Source: JAHWJR01 sp035942035 (GTDB lineage: Bacteria; Actinomycetota; Acidimicrobiia; Acidimicrobiales; CADCSY01). From it: 58,601 nt of DNA. The position numbers were made by a program, and so were the translations under genes. Positions 8,964 through 17,509 of this stretch are shown piece by piece. Numbering within the stretch: position 1 is the stretch's first letter; each line of letters opens with the position of its first letter. The stretch is from positions 1-58,601 of the forward strand of contig DASZDK010000052.1 of the NCBI GenBank assembly GCA_035942035.1, read 5' to 3'. The notes under the pieces are model-generated. The model was not told the origin of the DNA and did no database searches. It worked only from the letters and a program-made list of their open reading frames with translations.

Positions 8964-10126
8964 CACGAGGTCCGCATGTTCTCGTCGACGTAACCGTGGG
9001 TCAGGTCGTTGGTGACGATCCACCCGCTGCCCTGCCCCAGGCCCAGGCAGACGCTGATCTCGAGGTTGCGATGTCCCATGATCTCGGCCAGGGCGGTGGC
9101 GTCGTGGGGCGCGGCCACGCCGCCGGCGCAGACGGTGACGCCGCCGTAGGCGACCGAGACGCGGTCGGGGTCGAACGCCGCGCCCGCGCTGCCCGCCTCG
9201 CTGACCACGCGCCCCCAGTACGGGTCGGCGCCGTACCACGAGCACTTGCACAGCTGGCTGTCGGCGATCCGCCGCGCCACCCGCGAAGCGTCGTCGGGCG
9301 AGGCGGCACCGGTGACCACCACCCGCACCACCTTGGTCGCGCCCTCGGCGTCGGCGGCCATCTGGCCGGCGAGGTCGGCGCAGCCCTCCACCACGGCGGC
9401 GGTGAGGTCCGCCTGGCCCGCGGGACCGGCGAGACCGCTGGCGAGCAGAAGCACGGTGTCGTTGGTGGAGCAGCACCCGTCGACGGACAGGGCGTTGAAC
9501 GACTCGGCCACGCCGGCGTGCAGGGCGGCGCCCAGCTCGGCCGGCGAGGCGGCGGCGTCGGTGGTGAGCACGGCCAGCATCGTGGCCATGTGGGGGGCGA
9601 GCATGGCCGCGCCCTTGGCCATGCCCCCCACCGTGAAGCCGGCGCCGTAGACGGCGACCTCCTTGGCGGTGGTGTCGGTGGTCAGGATGGCCCGGGCGGC
9701 GTCGGCCGCTCCGCCGGCGGACAGCGCGCCCGTCACCGTGGGGACGCCGGCGCGGATGGCCGCCATGGGCAGGGGGATGCCGATGAGGCCGGTCGAGCAC
9801 ACCAGCACCTCCTCGGCCCGGCACCCCAACCGGTCGGCGGCAAGGGCGCACGTCTCCTCCGCATCCGCCCGGCCGGGGTCGCCCGTGGCGGCGTTGGCGT
9901 TGGCGCTGTTGAGCACCACCGCCGCCGCCTTTCCCCCAGTGGCCCGCAGGTGCGAGCGGGACACCACCACCGGAGGGGCGGTCGCCAGGTTGACGGTGAA
10001 CACGCCGGCAGCGGCGACCGGCCGGCGGTCGGCGGTGGCCACCAGGGCGAGGTCGGCCCGGCCGTCGTCCTTGATCCCGCAGGCGACACCGGCAGCCTCG
10101 AACCCCCGGGCGGCGGTGACGCTCAC
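8963..10126 (-). CDS. argJ: Bifunctional ornithine acetyltransferase / N-acetylglutamate synthase ArgJ
   Basis: Transfers acetyl from N-acetylornithine to glutamate, closing the acetyl cycle, and in many species can also use acetyl-CoA; 387 residues. It carries the self-cleavage motif MATML (in KGAAMLAPHMATMLAVLTTDA), where the proenzyme splits before Thr into alpha and beta chains. The C-terminal NDLTHGYVDENMRTS is typical. GTG start at 10126 overlaps the argC stop as GTGA. No argA is visible, consistent with a cyclic pathway primed by ArgJ. Confidence 0.96.
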   Translation of the reverse strand: MSVTAARGFEAAGVACGIKDDGRADLALVATADRRPVAAAGVFTVNLATAPPVVVSRSHLRATGGKAAAVVLNSANANAATGDPGRADAEETCALAADRLGCRAEEVLVCSTGLIGIPLPMAAIRAGVPTVTGALSAGGAADAARAILTTDTTAKEVAVYGAGFTVGGMAKGAAMLAPHMATMLAVLTTDAAASPAELGAALHAGVAESFNALSVDGCCSTNDTVLLLASGLAGPAGQADLTAAVVEGCADLAGQMAADAEGATKVVRVVVTGAASPDDASRVARRIADSQLCKCSWYGADPYWGRVVSEAGSAGAAFDPDRVSVAYGGVTVCAGGVAAPHDATALAEIMGHRNLEISVCLGLGQGSGWIVTNDLTHGYVDENMRTS

Positions 10127-11139
10127 GGCGAGATCCCGGCGAGCGGCAGCCCCGTGGTCTCGTCCAGGCCGAGCGCCAGGTTGGCGCACTGGACGGCCTG
10201 GCCGGCCGCCCCCTTGACCAGGTTGTCGAGGGCGCACAGCACCATCACCCAGCCGGTGCGGGGATCGTGGCGGGCGGTGAGGTGGGCGCAGTTGGACCCG
10301 GCGGTGGCCTTGGTCGACGGCGAGTCGGGGCCCACGACCACGAAGGGCTCGTCCCGGTAGGCCTCGGCCAGCGTCTCGATCACGGCCTCGCCCGAGGCCC
10401 CCGGCACCGGCCGGGCGTAGCAGGTGGCGAGGATGCCCCGGCTCATGGGCGCCAGGTGCGGGGTGAACAGCACCGAGGCGCCGGTGGCCTGCTCGATCTC
10501 GGGGGTGTGGCGGTGCCCGATCAGGCCGTAGGCCCGGAAGTCCTCGTCGACGGTGCAGAAGGTGGTGGTGGCCTTGGCCGGCCGCCCGGCACCGGACACG
10601 CCGGTGGCGGCGTCGACGATGACCCCGGTGGGCTCGACCAGGCCCGCCCGCAGGACCGGGGTCAGCGCCAGCGCGGCGGCCGTCGGGTAGCACCCTGGGA
10701 CGGCGATGGCGGTGGCGCCGGCAAGCGTCGGCCGGAACAGCTCGGGAAGCCCGTAGGCGAAGTCGGCCAGCAGGTCCGGGGCGGGATGGGGCGCCCCGTA
10801 CCACTGGTCGTACAGCGAGGCGTCCTTGAGCCGGAAGTCGGCGGAGAGATCGACCACCACACCCGCCCGCTTCACCAGGTCGGGCACCACCGAGCCGCTG
10901 GCGCCGTGGGGCAGGGCCAGGAACACGGCGTCGAGGCCCTCGGCCAGGTCGGGGTCGTAGCGGATGAACGTCAGATCACCGGCGACGGCCGCCAGGTGCG
11001 GGTACAGCTCCCGCACCAGGGTTCCGGCCGAGGTGTCGGCCGCCACCCAGGCGACGTCGAGCTCGGGGTGGGCCAGGCACAAGCGGAACAGCTCCGCGCC
11101 GGCGTAGCCGGAAGCCCCGAGGATGGCGATGCGCCGCAC
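10123..11139 (-). CDS. argC: N-acetyl-gamma-glutamyl-phosphate reductase
   Basis: NADPH-dependent reduction of N-acetylglutamyl phosphate; first gene of the arg operon, 338 residues. The Rossmann start ILGASGYAGAEL, the catalytic cysteine in VPGCYPT and the His-containing GHRHTPEI are present. GTG start at 11139. A promoter with -10 TATGCT lies 6 bases before the GTG, so the message would begin at or within a base of the start codon. An ArgR-type palindrome overlaps the -35. Confidence 0.96.
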   Translation of the reverse strand: MRRIAILGASGYAGAELFRLCLAHPELDVAWVAADTSAGTLVRELYPHLAAVAGDLTFIRYDPDLAEGLDAVFLALPHGASGSVVPDLVKRAGVVVDLSADFRLKDASLYDQWYGAPHPAPDLLADFAYGLPELFRPTLAGATAIAVPGCYPTAAALALTPVLRAGLVEPTGVIVDAATGVSGAGRPAKATTTFCTVDEDFRAYGLIGHRHTPEIEQATGASVLFTPHLAPMSRGILATCYARPVPGASGEAVIETLAEAYRDEPFVVVGPDSPSTKATAGSNCAHLTARHDPRTGWVMVLCALDNLVKGAAGQAVQCANLALGLDETTGLPLAGISP

Positions 11140-11145
11140 CGAACG

Positions 11146-11176
11146 AGCATACGCACGCCCGCATGATTATGCAACC
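11146..11176 (-). promoter_or_regulatory. argC promoter overlapped by an ARG-box-like operator
   Basis: On the minus strand, -35 TTGCAT (11169-11174), 17-base spacer, -10 TATGCT (11146-11151), then 6 bases to the argC GTG. TTGCATAATCATGCGG, starting at the -35, contains GCAT/ATGC half-sites, and a second GTGCGTATGC half lies over the -10. This resembles actinobacterial ARG boxes, and argR is in the operon, so repression by arginine-bound ArgR is the natural reading. Confidence 0.65.
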
Positions 11177-11219
11177 AGCAGGAGGAGCCGCTCGGCCAGC
11201 CCGGGCCGGGGCCCGAGCC

Positions 11220-11225
11220 TACGCT
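11220..11225 (+). promoter_or_regulatory. Probable leaderless promoter -10 (TACGCT)
   Basis: TACGCT ends 8 bases before the ATG at 11234, the spacing expected if transcription starts on the start codon. No clear -35 or ribosome-binding site is seen. Confidence 0.45.
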
Positions 11226-11233
11226 GGCCGCCC

Positions 11234-12112
11234 ATGCACGGGGACGACCTGCGCCGGCAGCTGGCCGAGGGGACGGTGCTCATGCCCGGCGTGTGGGACG
11301 CGCTGTCGGCCCGGGTGGCGGCGCAGGCCAGGTTCACGACCGTGTTCGTCTCCGGCTACGCCACCGCCGGCACGTTGCTCGGGCTCCCCGACTTCGGATA
11401 CCTCACCGCCAGCGAGATGGCCGAGGTCGCTCGCCGGGTGTGCCGGGCGGCGCCCGAGGTGGCCGTGGTCGTGGACGGCGACACCGGCCACGGCAACGCC
11501 CTCAACACCCGCCGCACCGTCGAGCAGTTCGAGTCGGCGGGAGCGGCCGGGATCTTCCTGGAGGACCAGGTGTGGCCCAAGCGCTGCGGGCACCTCCGGG
11601 GCAAGCGGGTGGTCCCCGTCGAGGACTGGTTGGCCAAGCTCCGTGCCGCGCTGGATCAACGGGACCAGCTGTTCGTGGTGGCCCGCACCGACGCCCGGGC
11701 GGCGGTGAGCCTCGACGAGGCGTGCGCGCGGGCCCGGATGGCCGCCGACCTGGGCGTGGACGCCGTGTTCGTCGAGGCACCGGAGTCGGTGGCCGAGCTC
11801 GAGGCGGTGGCCACCGCCGTCCCCGGCGTGATCCGGGTCGCCAACATGATTGAGGCGGGCCGCACCCCGCTGCTCACCCCCGCCGAGCTCCACGACCTCG
11901 GCTACGACCTGGTGGTCTCCCCCCTGACCGGGCTCTTCGCCGCCACCCGGGCGCTGGTCGACGCCTACCGGGTGCTCCACCAGGAAGGGTCGCTGCGGGA
12001 CCACCTGGAGCTGGTGACGGGCTTCGAGGAATTCGGGAACATCGTCGACCTCGAGGCGCACTACGACCTCGAGGCCCGCTACGGAGAGCAGGCCGGGGAA
12101 CGTGAAGGATGA
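11234..12112 (+). CDS. Isocitrate lyase / PEP mutase family enzyme
   Basis: 292-residue TIM-barrel enzyme of the PEP mutase/isocitrate lyase superfamily, which makes or breaks C-C or P-C bonds of small 2-oxo acids with Mg. Visible are VWDALSARVA near the start, the metal-binding VVVDGDTGHGN, and PKRCGHLRGK, equivalent to the lyase K-K-C-G-H catalytic loop with its Cys present. The Cys argues for a lyase (for example 2-methylisocitrate lyase-like or oxaloacetate decarboxylase-like) rather than PEP mutase; the substrate cannot be told. ATG at 11234 is chosen because a TACGCT -10 is 8 bases upstream and family members begin at about this point. Its end overlaps the next gene by 11 bases. Confidence 0.85.
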   Translation: MHGDDLRRQLAEGTVLMPGVWDALSARVAAQARFTTVFVSGYATAGTLLGLPDFGYLTASEMAEVARRVCRAAPEVAVVVDGDTGHGNALNTRRTVEQFESAGAAGIFLEDQVWPKRCGHLRGKRVVPVEDWLAKLRAALDQRDQLFVVARTDARAAVSLDEACARARMAADLGVDAVFVEAPESVAELEAVATAVPGVIRVANMIEAGRTPLLTPAELHDLGYDLVVSPLTGLFAATRALVDAYRVLHQEGSLRDHLELVTGFEEFGNIVDLEAHYDLEARYGEQAGEREG

Positions 12113-12452
12113 CCCGCCGTTCTGCTACCTGACCACGGTCGGCCGTCGCAGCGGGACGCCTCACACCATCGAGATCTGGTTCGCTCCCTCCGGCCCGACG
12201 CTGTACCTCCTGGCAGGAGGTCGCCACCGAGCCGACTGGGTGCGCAACCTGGTCGCCAGCCCGGCGGTGCGGGTGCGGGTGGGCGAGGCGGACCTCTCGG
12301 GACGAGGCCGCGTCGTGCCCGCTGGCTCCGACGAGGACGCCCGCGCCCGCCAACTGCTGTTGGCCCGCTATCAGGCCCCCGGCAGCAACGACCTGGAGGC
12401 CTGGGGACGTACCGCCCTCGCCGTCGCCGTCGACCTCTCGGGCCCGCGGTGA
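12102..12452 (+). CDS. Deazaflavin (F420)-dependent nitroreductase family protein
   Basis: 116-residue protein of the DUF385/F420H2-dependent reductase family. Typical segments are FCYLTTVGRRSGTPHTIEIWF, LYLLAGGRHRADWVRNLVASPAVRVRVG and the C-terminal WGRTALAVAVDL. The family uses reduced F420 to reduce quinones, nitro compounds or similar acceptors, or has lost this and only binds cofactor. The window also carries fbiC for F420 synthesis (47097-49418), so the cofactor should be available. GTG start at 12102 overlaps the previous gene; the stop overlaps the next start as GTGA. Confidence 0.85.
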   Translation: MKDDPPFCYLTTVGRRSGTPHTIEIWFAPSGPTLYLLAGGRHRADWVRNLVASPAVRVRVGEADLSGRGRVVPAGSDEDARARQLLLARYQAPGSNDLEAWGRTALAVAVDLSGPR

Positions 12453-12973
12453 GCCCCTGTACCGCGGCGGCCATGGGCGACGGGGTAGTGGCCGGCGCCG
12501 TGGCATGGGCCTCCAGCGGGCTGCCCTCGACGCTCCACGCCCTCGCCACCGGCAGAGACGTCCTGGCTGCGGCCCGAGCGGCGGGGACGCTGGTGGCGCC
12601 GGCCGGGAGCCGCTCGCCGGTGCTGCTGACGGGTGCGGCGATCGCCCACACCGGGGTGTCCCTGGGCTGGGCGGCGGCGCTGGCCCTCACCCTGCCCGAG
12701 CGCCACACGGTCCCCGCCGGCGCCGCCGCCGGGCTGCTGATCGCCGGGCTGGGCCTGGGCGTGGTGGGACGCCACTACCCCGCCATCGCCGCCCTGCCCA
12801 CCAGTGCGCAGGTCGCCGACCACCTGGCCTTCGGTACCGTCGTGGCCCTGGTCGTCCGCCGGCGGCGGCAGCAGCGGGCCGGGGCGGCTGCCCAGCCGCC
12901 AGGCGGAGCAGCAAACGCAGCGCAACGCGGCTCCGTGCCAACGGGCGTCGGCGGGTTATCGCCGGCGCAATGA
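12449..12973 (+). CDS. Small hypothetical membrane protein with repeat-derived tail
   Basis: 174 residues, unrecognised. Four hydrophobic stretches suggest a small integral membrane protein: about residues 10-30, 55-85 (VLLTGAAIAHTGVSLGWAAALALTL), 90-110 (AAAGLLIAGLGLGVVG) and 120-140. The C-terminal 30 or so residues (from AAAQPPGGAANAAQR on) are encoded inside the palindromic repeat at 12893-12970 and are probably an acquired tail. GTG start at 12449 overlaps the preceding stop as GTGA, so it is co-translated with the F420-type reductase. Its stop overlaps the end of the convergent M20 gene by 18 bases. Confidence 0.6.
   Translation: MSPCTAAAMGDGVVAGAVAWASSGLPSTLHALATGRDVLAAARAAGTLVAPAGSRSPVLLTGAAIAHTGVSLGWAAALALTLPERHTVPAGAAAGLLIAGLGLGVVGRHYPAIAALPTSAQVADHLAFGTVVALVVRRRRQQRAGAAAQPPGGAANAAQRGSVPTGVGGLSPAQ
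12893..12970 (+). repeat. Dispersed palindromic repeat, copy 2
   Basis: It contains CGCCAGGCGGAGCAGC, GCGGCTCCGTGCCAACGG and the core GCGTCGGCG (12945-12953), loop GGTTAT, CGCCGGCGC (12960-12968), matching copy 1 in order and orientation. The core has one mismatch in its stem. The upstream degenerate core of copies 1 and 3 is not evident. The repeat lies at the convergent junction of two genes, encodes the tail of one and the last residues (LRRR) and TAA stop of the other (12958-12956). Confidence 0.78.
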
Positions 12974-14152
12974 CGAAGCGGGCGGGGCGAACGCCGCCTT
13001 GACCCGGTCGAGCGCGCCCTCGACGACCCACAGGTCGGTGATGGTCATGGCCAGGGCCTTGGCCCCGTCGATGACGGCCTGGTCGCCGGCCGGGGAGCCG
13101 GCGTGGCGGGCGAACTCGGCGGAGTGGATGGAGATCCCCGAGGGGCTGACCTTGATCATGGGGTGGATGGACGGCACCAGGTAGCTCACGTTGCCCATGT
13201 CGGTGCTGCCCACCACCCGATCGGCCGGACCGGGCACGCGCGACAGTGGTCGCCCCAGGTTCGCGGAGTTGGCGGCGTAGAGGTCGATCAGCACGGGGTT
13301 GTCGACCATCTCGGCGTAGTCGTGGCTCACGAAGCGGTGCCGCACCGAGCAGCCCGTGGCCAGCGCCCCGGCGTCGAAGCAGGCGAGGACCCGGGCCTTG
13401 AGCGGGTCGAGCGAGGGCGCCCGGGCGGAGCGGACCATCCAGCCCATGGCGGTGTGGTCGGGAACGATGTTGGCCTTGTCGCCACCCTTGGTGAACACGC
13501 CGTGCACCCGGTCGGTGTCGGCGATGTGCTGGCGCAGGGCGGCGACGTTCATGTACCCGAGGACGGCGGCGTCGAGGGCGTTGCGACCCCGCTGCGGGGC
13601 GGCGGCGGCGTGGGCGGCCTCGCCGAAGTACTCAACCTCGAGCATGGCGGCGGCCAGGGAGTCCATGGTGGCCAGGTCGGCGCCGGCGGGATGGACCATC
13701 ATGGCGGCGTCCACGCCGTCGAGTGCCCCCCGGTTGGCGAGCTCGACCTTGCCCGCCCCGCCCTCCTCGGCCGGGGTACCGAGCACCCGGACCCGGCCAC
13801 CCGCCTCCTCGGCGACGGCGGCGGCGGCCAGGCCGGCGCCCGCCGTGGCGGCGGCGATGACGTTGTGCCCGCAGGCGTGGCCGATGCCGGGCAGGGCGTC
13901 GTACTCGCAACACACGACCACCGTGGGGCCCTCGCCTCCGGCCCGGGCGTCGAACGCGGTGGCCAGGCCGTAGGCGCCGGGGGCCACCTCGGCACCCTCC
14001 CGCTCGAGCAGCGCGGTGAGCAGGTCGTGGGCGAAGTGCTCCTCGTAGCACAGCTCGGGGTGGGCGTGGATCTCGTGGGACGTGGCGATGAGCGCCGGCG
14101 CCAGCTCGTCGACGCGGGCGCACACGCGCTGCTTCAGCCGAGCCACATCCAT
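12956..14152 (-). CDS. M20 family amidohydrolase / metallopeptidase
   Basis: 398-residue M20D-type amidohydrolase (aminoacylase, aminobenzoyl-glutamate hydrolase or similar). Metal ligands are visible in HEIHAHPELCYEE, CCEYDALPGIGHACGHN, the catalytic Glu pair in GTPAEEGGAGK, and HSAEFARHAGS near the end. The dimerisation domain is in the middle (about 180-290). ATG at 14152 is favoured by a TAGGGT hexamer 6 bases upstream. The final SSLRRR and TAA stop come from the palindromic repeat, exactly as for mpg. Substrate unknown. Confidence 0.88.
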   Translation of the reverse strand: MDVARLKQRVCARVDELAPALIATSHEIHAHPELCYEEHFAHDLLTALLEREGAEVAPGAYGLATAFDARAGGEGPTVVVCCEYDALPGIGHACGHNVIAAATAGAGLAAAAVAEEAGGRVRVLGTPAEEGGAGKVELANRGALDGVDAAMMVHPAGADLATMDSLAAAMLEVEYFGEAAHAAAAPQRGRNALDAAVLGYMNVAALRQHIADTDRVHGVFTKGGDKANIVPDHTAMGWMVRSARAPSLDPLKARVLACFDAGALATGCSVRHRFVSHDYAEMVDNPVLIDLYAANSANLGRPLSRVPGPADRVVGSTDMGNVSYLVPSIHPMIKVSPSGISIHSAEFARHAGSPAGDQAVIDGAKALAMTITDLWVVEGALDRVKAAFAPPASSLRRR

Positions 14153-14158
14153 CGCATC

Positions 14159-14164
14159 ACCCTA
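14159..14164 (-). promoter_or_regulatory. Probable leaderless promoter -10 (TAGGGT) of the M20 gene
   Basis: TAGGGT on the minus strand ends 6 bases before the ATG at 14152. It lies in the 37-base gap after the preceding gene, so the amidohydrolase can be transcribed on its own. Confidence 0.5.
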
Positions 14165-14189
14165 CGTCGCCGCCTTCCGACGCTGGCCC

Positions 14190-14801
14190 CTACACCACCA
14201 CGGTGAGGGCGTCCGGCTCGGTCCGCAACGAGAGCCGGCGGCCGAGGGTGACCACCTCGCCGTCGAGGCGGATGGGAAGGTCGCGCCCCAGGTCGACCTG
14301 CAGGGCGCGAGTCCGCCGCTCGCAGATGGCGGGGTGGGGAAGGTGAGCACCCTGGGGCACGCGGGAGCGGGCGACGAGGAGCTGGCGGACCGGCAGGCGC
14401 CCGTCGTAGGTGTCGAGCAAGCCGTCACCCGGGTGCGCTCGGGGGCCGAGGTTCCACTCCCCCAGCCACGCCGCGTTCATGGCGGCGAAAGCCCGCCCCC
14501 ACCACCACCGGCGGCGGGCGACGAGATGGGCCACGAACCAGTGCAACCGCCCGTCGACCAGCACCGAGCCCAGATCGCACTGCACGACCACCGCCGCTCC
14601 CGACCGCAGGCGGCCCTCGTCCCCCCGTCCACCCAGCGTCCGGCACAGGTCGCCGCCCAGGAGACCCAGGGGCGGCACCGGCTCGTCCACCCGCCGGGCG
14701 GCGCTCACCACGGCACGGGCCTCGGCGTCCGTGCGCACCACCACCCCGTGGTCCGGCAGGGCTCCCGGGGCGCCCCAGGCCTCGCCCTTGCGGACCGTCA
14801 C
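14190..14801 (-). CDS. Stand-alone lipid kinase C-terminal-like protein (DAGK/YegS-like, no catalytic domain)
   Basis: 203 residues. The second half looks like the C-terminal beta-sandwich of diacylglycerol/sphingosine kinases: NAAWLGEWNLGPRAHPGDGLLDTYDGRLPVRQLLVARSRVPQGAHLPHPAI, then RALQVDLGRDLPIRLDGEVVTLG with the typical LDGE. The N-terminal nucleotide-binding domain with its GGDGT loop is missing, and no remnant of it is seen in the overlapping helicase gene. It may therefore bind but not phosphorylate lipids, or work with another subunit. GTG start at 14801 overlaps the helY stop as GTGA, so it is co-translated with helY. The family call is from pattern memory and is moderate. Confidence 0.6.
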   Translation of the reverse strand: MTVRKGEAWGAPGALPDHGVVVRTDAEARAVVSAARRVDEPVPPLGLLGGDLCRTLGGRGDEGRLRSGAAVVVQCDLGSVLVDGRLHWFVAHLVARRRWWWGRAFAAMNAAWLGEWNLGPRAHPGDGLLDTYDGRLPVRQLLVARSRVPQGAHLPHPAICERRTRALQVDLGRDLPIRLDGEVVTLGRRLSLRTEPDALTVVV

Positions 14802-17509
14802 CTCGACGGCGGCAGGGCCTGCTCGGCCGGTACGTCGGCGGCGGTGACCCTCGACGACGCCTCGACGACGCCTCGGAACAATGAATCGGCCGCGGATCGG
14901 GCGGCGGTGGCGGTGGCCGGCAGCGGGGCCACCTCGCCGAGCTGGCGGAGCAGGTCGATGAGCTGCTTGACGTTGCGGACGAAGTCGCCGCCCGAGAGCT
15001 CCTCCGCCTCGAGGACGTCGTCGAGGGGATCACCAGCGGCCCACGCCGCGGCCAGGCCCATGAAGCCGGGGTCGGGCTCGCGGGTGGGGGGCAGACCGGC
15101 ACGGTCCTCGGCCGCGGCCAGGCGGGCCGAGAGGCGCTGGATCGTCCCCCACCGGCGTCGAACGTCGGTGGAGGGGATGTCGGGAGCCGGTGGCTCCGCC
15201 CGCCCCCGCGCCTCGAAGGTGAAGACCGACGCCACCCCCGCCAGGGCGCCAGGCGACAACCCGTCGAAGACGCCTTCGTGGAGGGACTCGGCGATGAGGA
15301 GATCGCACTCGTGGTAGATCCGCCCGAGGCGCGCCCCTCGCTCGGTCAACGACCACCCGTCGACGTAGCCGGCGTCCTCCAGGACCGACAGGACCCGGTC
15401 GAACTGCCGGGCGAGCGTGGCGGTGCGGCCCTTGACCTGGCGCTTGATCCGGGCGACCTCCCGCTCCAGTCGCTCGACCTGGCCCCACGCCCGCCGGTGG
15501 CGGGACAGGTCGGTGCAGGCGGCAGCGGGATGGCGGTCGACGGCGAGGGCCATCTCGTCGACCTCCGGGTCACGGTGCCGCTCCCGGCGGCGGGGGTTGG
15601 CCAGGCGGGCCCGCGAGAGGCTGGTCGCCACCTGGCGTTGGAACCCGTTGCTGTTGGGCTGGTAGGGCCGCGGGAGCTCCACCCGGCCGAGGCGGTCGGG
15701 GGGCTCGTCGAAGTCGCTGCTGTCCAGGGTGAGCCGCCGGCGCTTCGGTGTCAGCACCCGCAACTGGATGCCGCCACGACGGGTCGTGGCCGACAGCACC
15801 ACGGCCGGTCCGGCCGACTTGCCGCCGGGGACGCGCACCACGTCACCGGGTCGCAGGTGGGCCAGGGCCTCCTCCAGGTCGTGCCGGCGGACCGGCCGCT
15901 CGGTCCGGCGTTGGTCCAGGCGCCGCTGGAGCTCGAGCAGCTCGGTGACGTCGCCCTGGTCACAGGCCAGCTCGGCCCGCGAGGCCGCCAGCCGGCGTTC
16001 CGCCCGCTCGAGCCGCGTCTCCATGGCGACCACCTCCTGGTCGGCCTGGTATTGGGCGAAGGACAGGTTCAAGAGGTGGTGTGCTTCACCAGCCGAGTAC
16101 CGGTGCACCAGGTTGGCGGCCATGTTGTACGTCGGCCGGAACGATGACGAGATGGCGAAGGTGCGGGTCGACACCAGCGCTGCCACCTGGTCGAAGGACA
16201 CGAAGGGCGACCACAGCACGACCGCGTAGCCCACCTCGTCGATCCCCCGCCGCCCCGCCCGCCCGGTGAGCTGGGTGTACTCACCGGGGGTGAGCATCTG
16301 GTGGCGCTCGCCGCCGAACTTGCTCAGCTTCTCGATGACCACCGCCCGTGCCGGCATGTTGATGCCCAGGGCCAGCGTCTCGGTGGCGAACACCACCTTG
16401 ACCAGGCCGGCGGCGAAGCAGGCCTCGACCGCTTCCTTGAACGGCGGCACCATGCCGGCGTGGTGGGAGGCCAGCCCCGCCTCCATGCCCGCCATCCACG
16501 CCGGCCATCCCAGGACACCGAGATCGTCGTCGGACAGCCCGGCCGTGCGCTCCTCGCAGATGGAGCGGATGCGGTTCCGCTCCTCCGAGGTGGTCAGGCG
16601 CAGGCCGGCATCGAGGCACTGGCGCACCGCCTGGTCACAGCCCACCCGGCTGAAGATGAACGAGATGGCGGGCAGCATCCCCTCGTCCTCCAGCCGCTCG
16701 ACCACCTCGTAGCGCTTGGGGGTGAAGAGCCGGCGGCCTGGCCGGCGGCTCTCGTGGCGTGCACCCGGCGCTCGGCCGGCGCCGCAGTCGAGCCGGGCGG
16801 CCTCCGGGTTGGGCCGCCCGTCCACCAGCGTGGGCAGCAGGTGGAGGCGCTGCGAGGTCCGGTCCCCGACGAGATAGAGGTTGTGGAGCACCACCGGGCG
16901 GCGCTCCTCGATGACCGCGGCGGTCGGCCCCCGGACGGTGGTGATCCAGTGGCTCAGCTCCTCGGCGTTCGAGACGGTGGCCGACAGGCACACCAGGCGC
17001 ACCTCGGGCGCCAGGTGGATGATGACCTCCTCCCACACCGGGCCTCGGTAGGCGTTCTGGAGGTAGTGCACCTCGTCCAACACCACGTACCGCAGCCCGT
17101 CCAGCGTGGGGGAGGCGGCGTAGATCATGTTGCGCAAGACCTCGGTGGTCATGACCACGACCGGTGCCTCACCGTTGCGGTTGGTGTCACCGGTGAGCAG
17201 CCCGACCCGCTCAGAGCCGTAGCGACGGCAGAAATCGGCGTACTTCTGGTTGGACAGGGCCTTGATGGGCGTGGTGTAGAAGGCCTTGGCCCCTCGGGCC
17301 AGGGCGTCGGCCACCGCGTGCTCGGCCACCACCGTCTTCCCCGAGCCAGTCGGTGCGGCGACCAGCACCGATTGCCCTTCGTCGATGGCGGCGATGGCCC
17401 GCCGCTGGAAGTCGTCGAGCTCGAAGTCGTAGCCGGTCGGGTGGGTGGGGGCGGCCGGTCCCGTGGCGCCGGCGGCCGGCGAAGAACCGGTGCAACCGGT
17501 GGCTGTCAC
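14798..17509 (-). CDS. helY: HelY-type DEAD/DEAH box helicase (Ski2/Mtr4-like)
   Basis: 903-residue superfamily 2 RNA helicase. Motif I APTGSGKT is near residue 50, motif II DEVH in YVVLDEVHYLQNAY, motif III SATVSN, and the C-terminal helicase motifs are in FATETLALGINMPAR and QLTGRAGRRGIDE. A long C-terminal region after residue 470 includes a KOW/SH3-like segment (LRPGDVVRVPGGKSAGPAVVL) and a helical DSHCT domain, as in Mtb HelY. GTG start at 17509 overlaps the tatC stop as GTGA. The tat-helY linkage is conserved in actinobacteria. Confidence 0.92.
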   Translation of the reverse strand: MTATGCTGSSPAAGATGPAAPTHPTGYDFELDDFQRRAIAAIDEGQSVLVAAPTGSGKTVVAEHAVADALARGAKAFYTTPIKALSNQKYADFCRRYGSERVGLLTGDTNRNGEAPVVVMTTEVLRNMIYAASPTLDGLRYVVLDEVHYLQNAYRGPVWEEVIIHLAPEVRLVCLSATVSNAEELSHWITTVRGPTAAVIEERRPVVLHNLYLVGDRTSQRLHLLPTLVDGRPNPEAARLDCGAGRAPGARHESRRPGRRLFTPKRYEVVERLEDEGMLPAISFIFSRVGCDQAVRQCLDAGLRLTTSEERNRIRSICEERTAGLSDDDLGVLGWPAWMAGMEAGLASHHAGMVPPFKEAVEACFAAGLVKVVFATETLALGINMPARAVVIEKLSKFGGERHQMLTPGEYTQLTGRAGRRGIDEVGYAVVLWSPFVSFDQVAALVSTRTFAISSSFRPTYNMAANLVHRYSAGEAHHLLNLSFAQYQADQEVVAMETRLERAERRLAASRAELACDQGDVTELLELQRRLDQRRTERPVRRHDLEEALAHLRPGDVVRVPGGKSAGPAVVLSATTRRGGIQLRVLTPKRRRLTLDSSDFDEPPDRLGRVELPRPYQPNSNGFQRQVATSLSRARLANPRRRERHRDPEVDEMALAVDRHPAAACTDLSRHRRAWGQVERLEREVARIKRQVKGRTATLARQFDRVLSVLEDAGYVDGWSLTERGARLGRIYHECDLLIAESLHEGVFDGLSPGALAGVASVFTFEARGRAEPPAPDIPSTDVRRRWGTIQRLSARLAAAEDRAGLPPTREPDPGFMGLAAAWAAGDPLDDVLEAEELSGGDFVRNVKQLIDLLRQLGEVAPLPATATAARSAADSLFRGVVEASSRVTAADVPAEQALPPSR

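Noticed and set aside
12449..12973. Frameshift or broken gene at the convergent junction
   Set aside because: Both genes are complete; the overlap is explained by the repeat supplying tail and stop codons.
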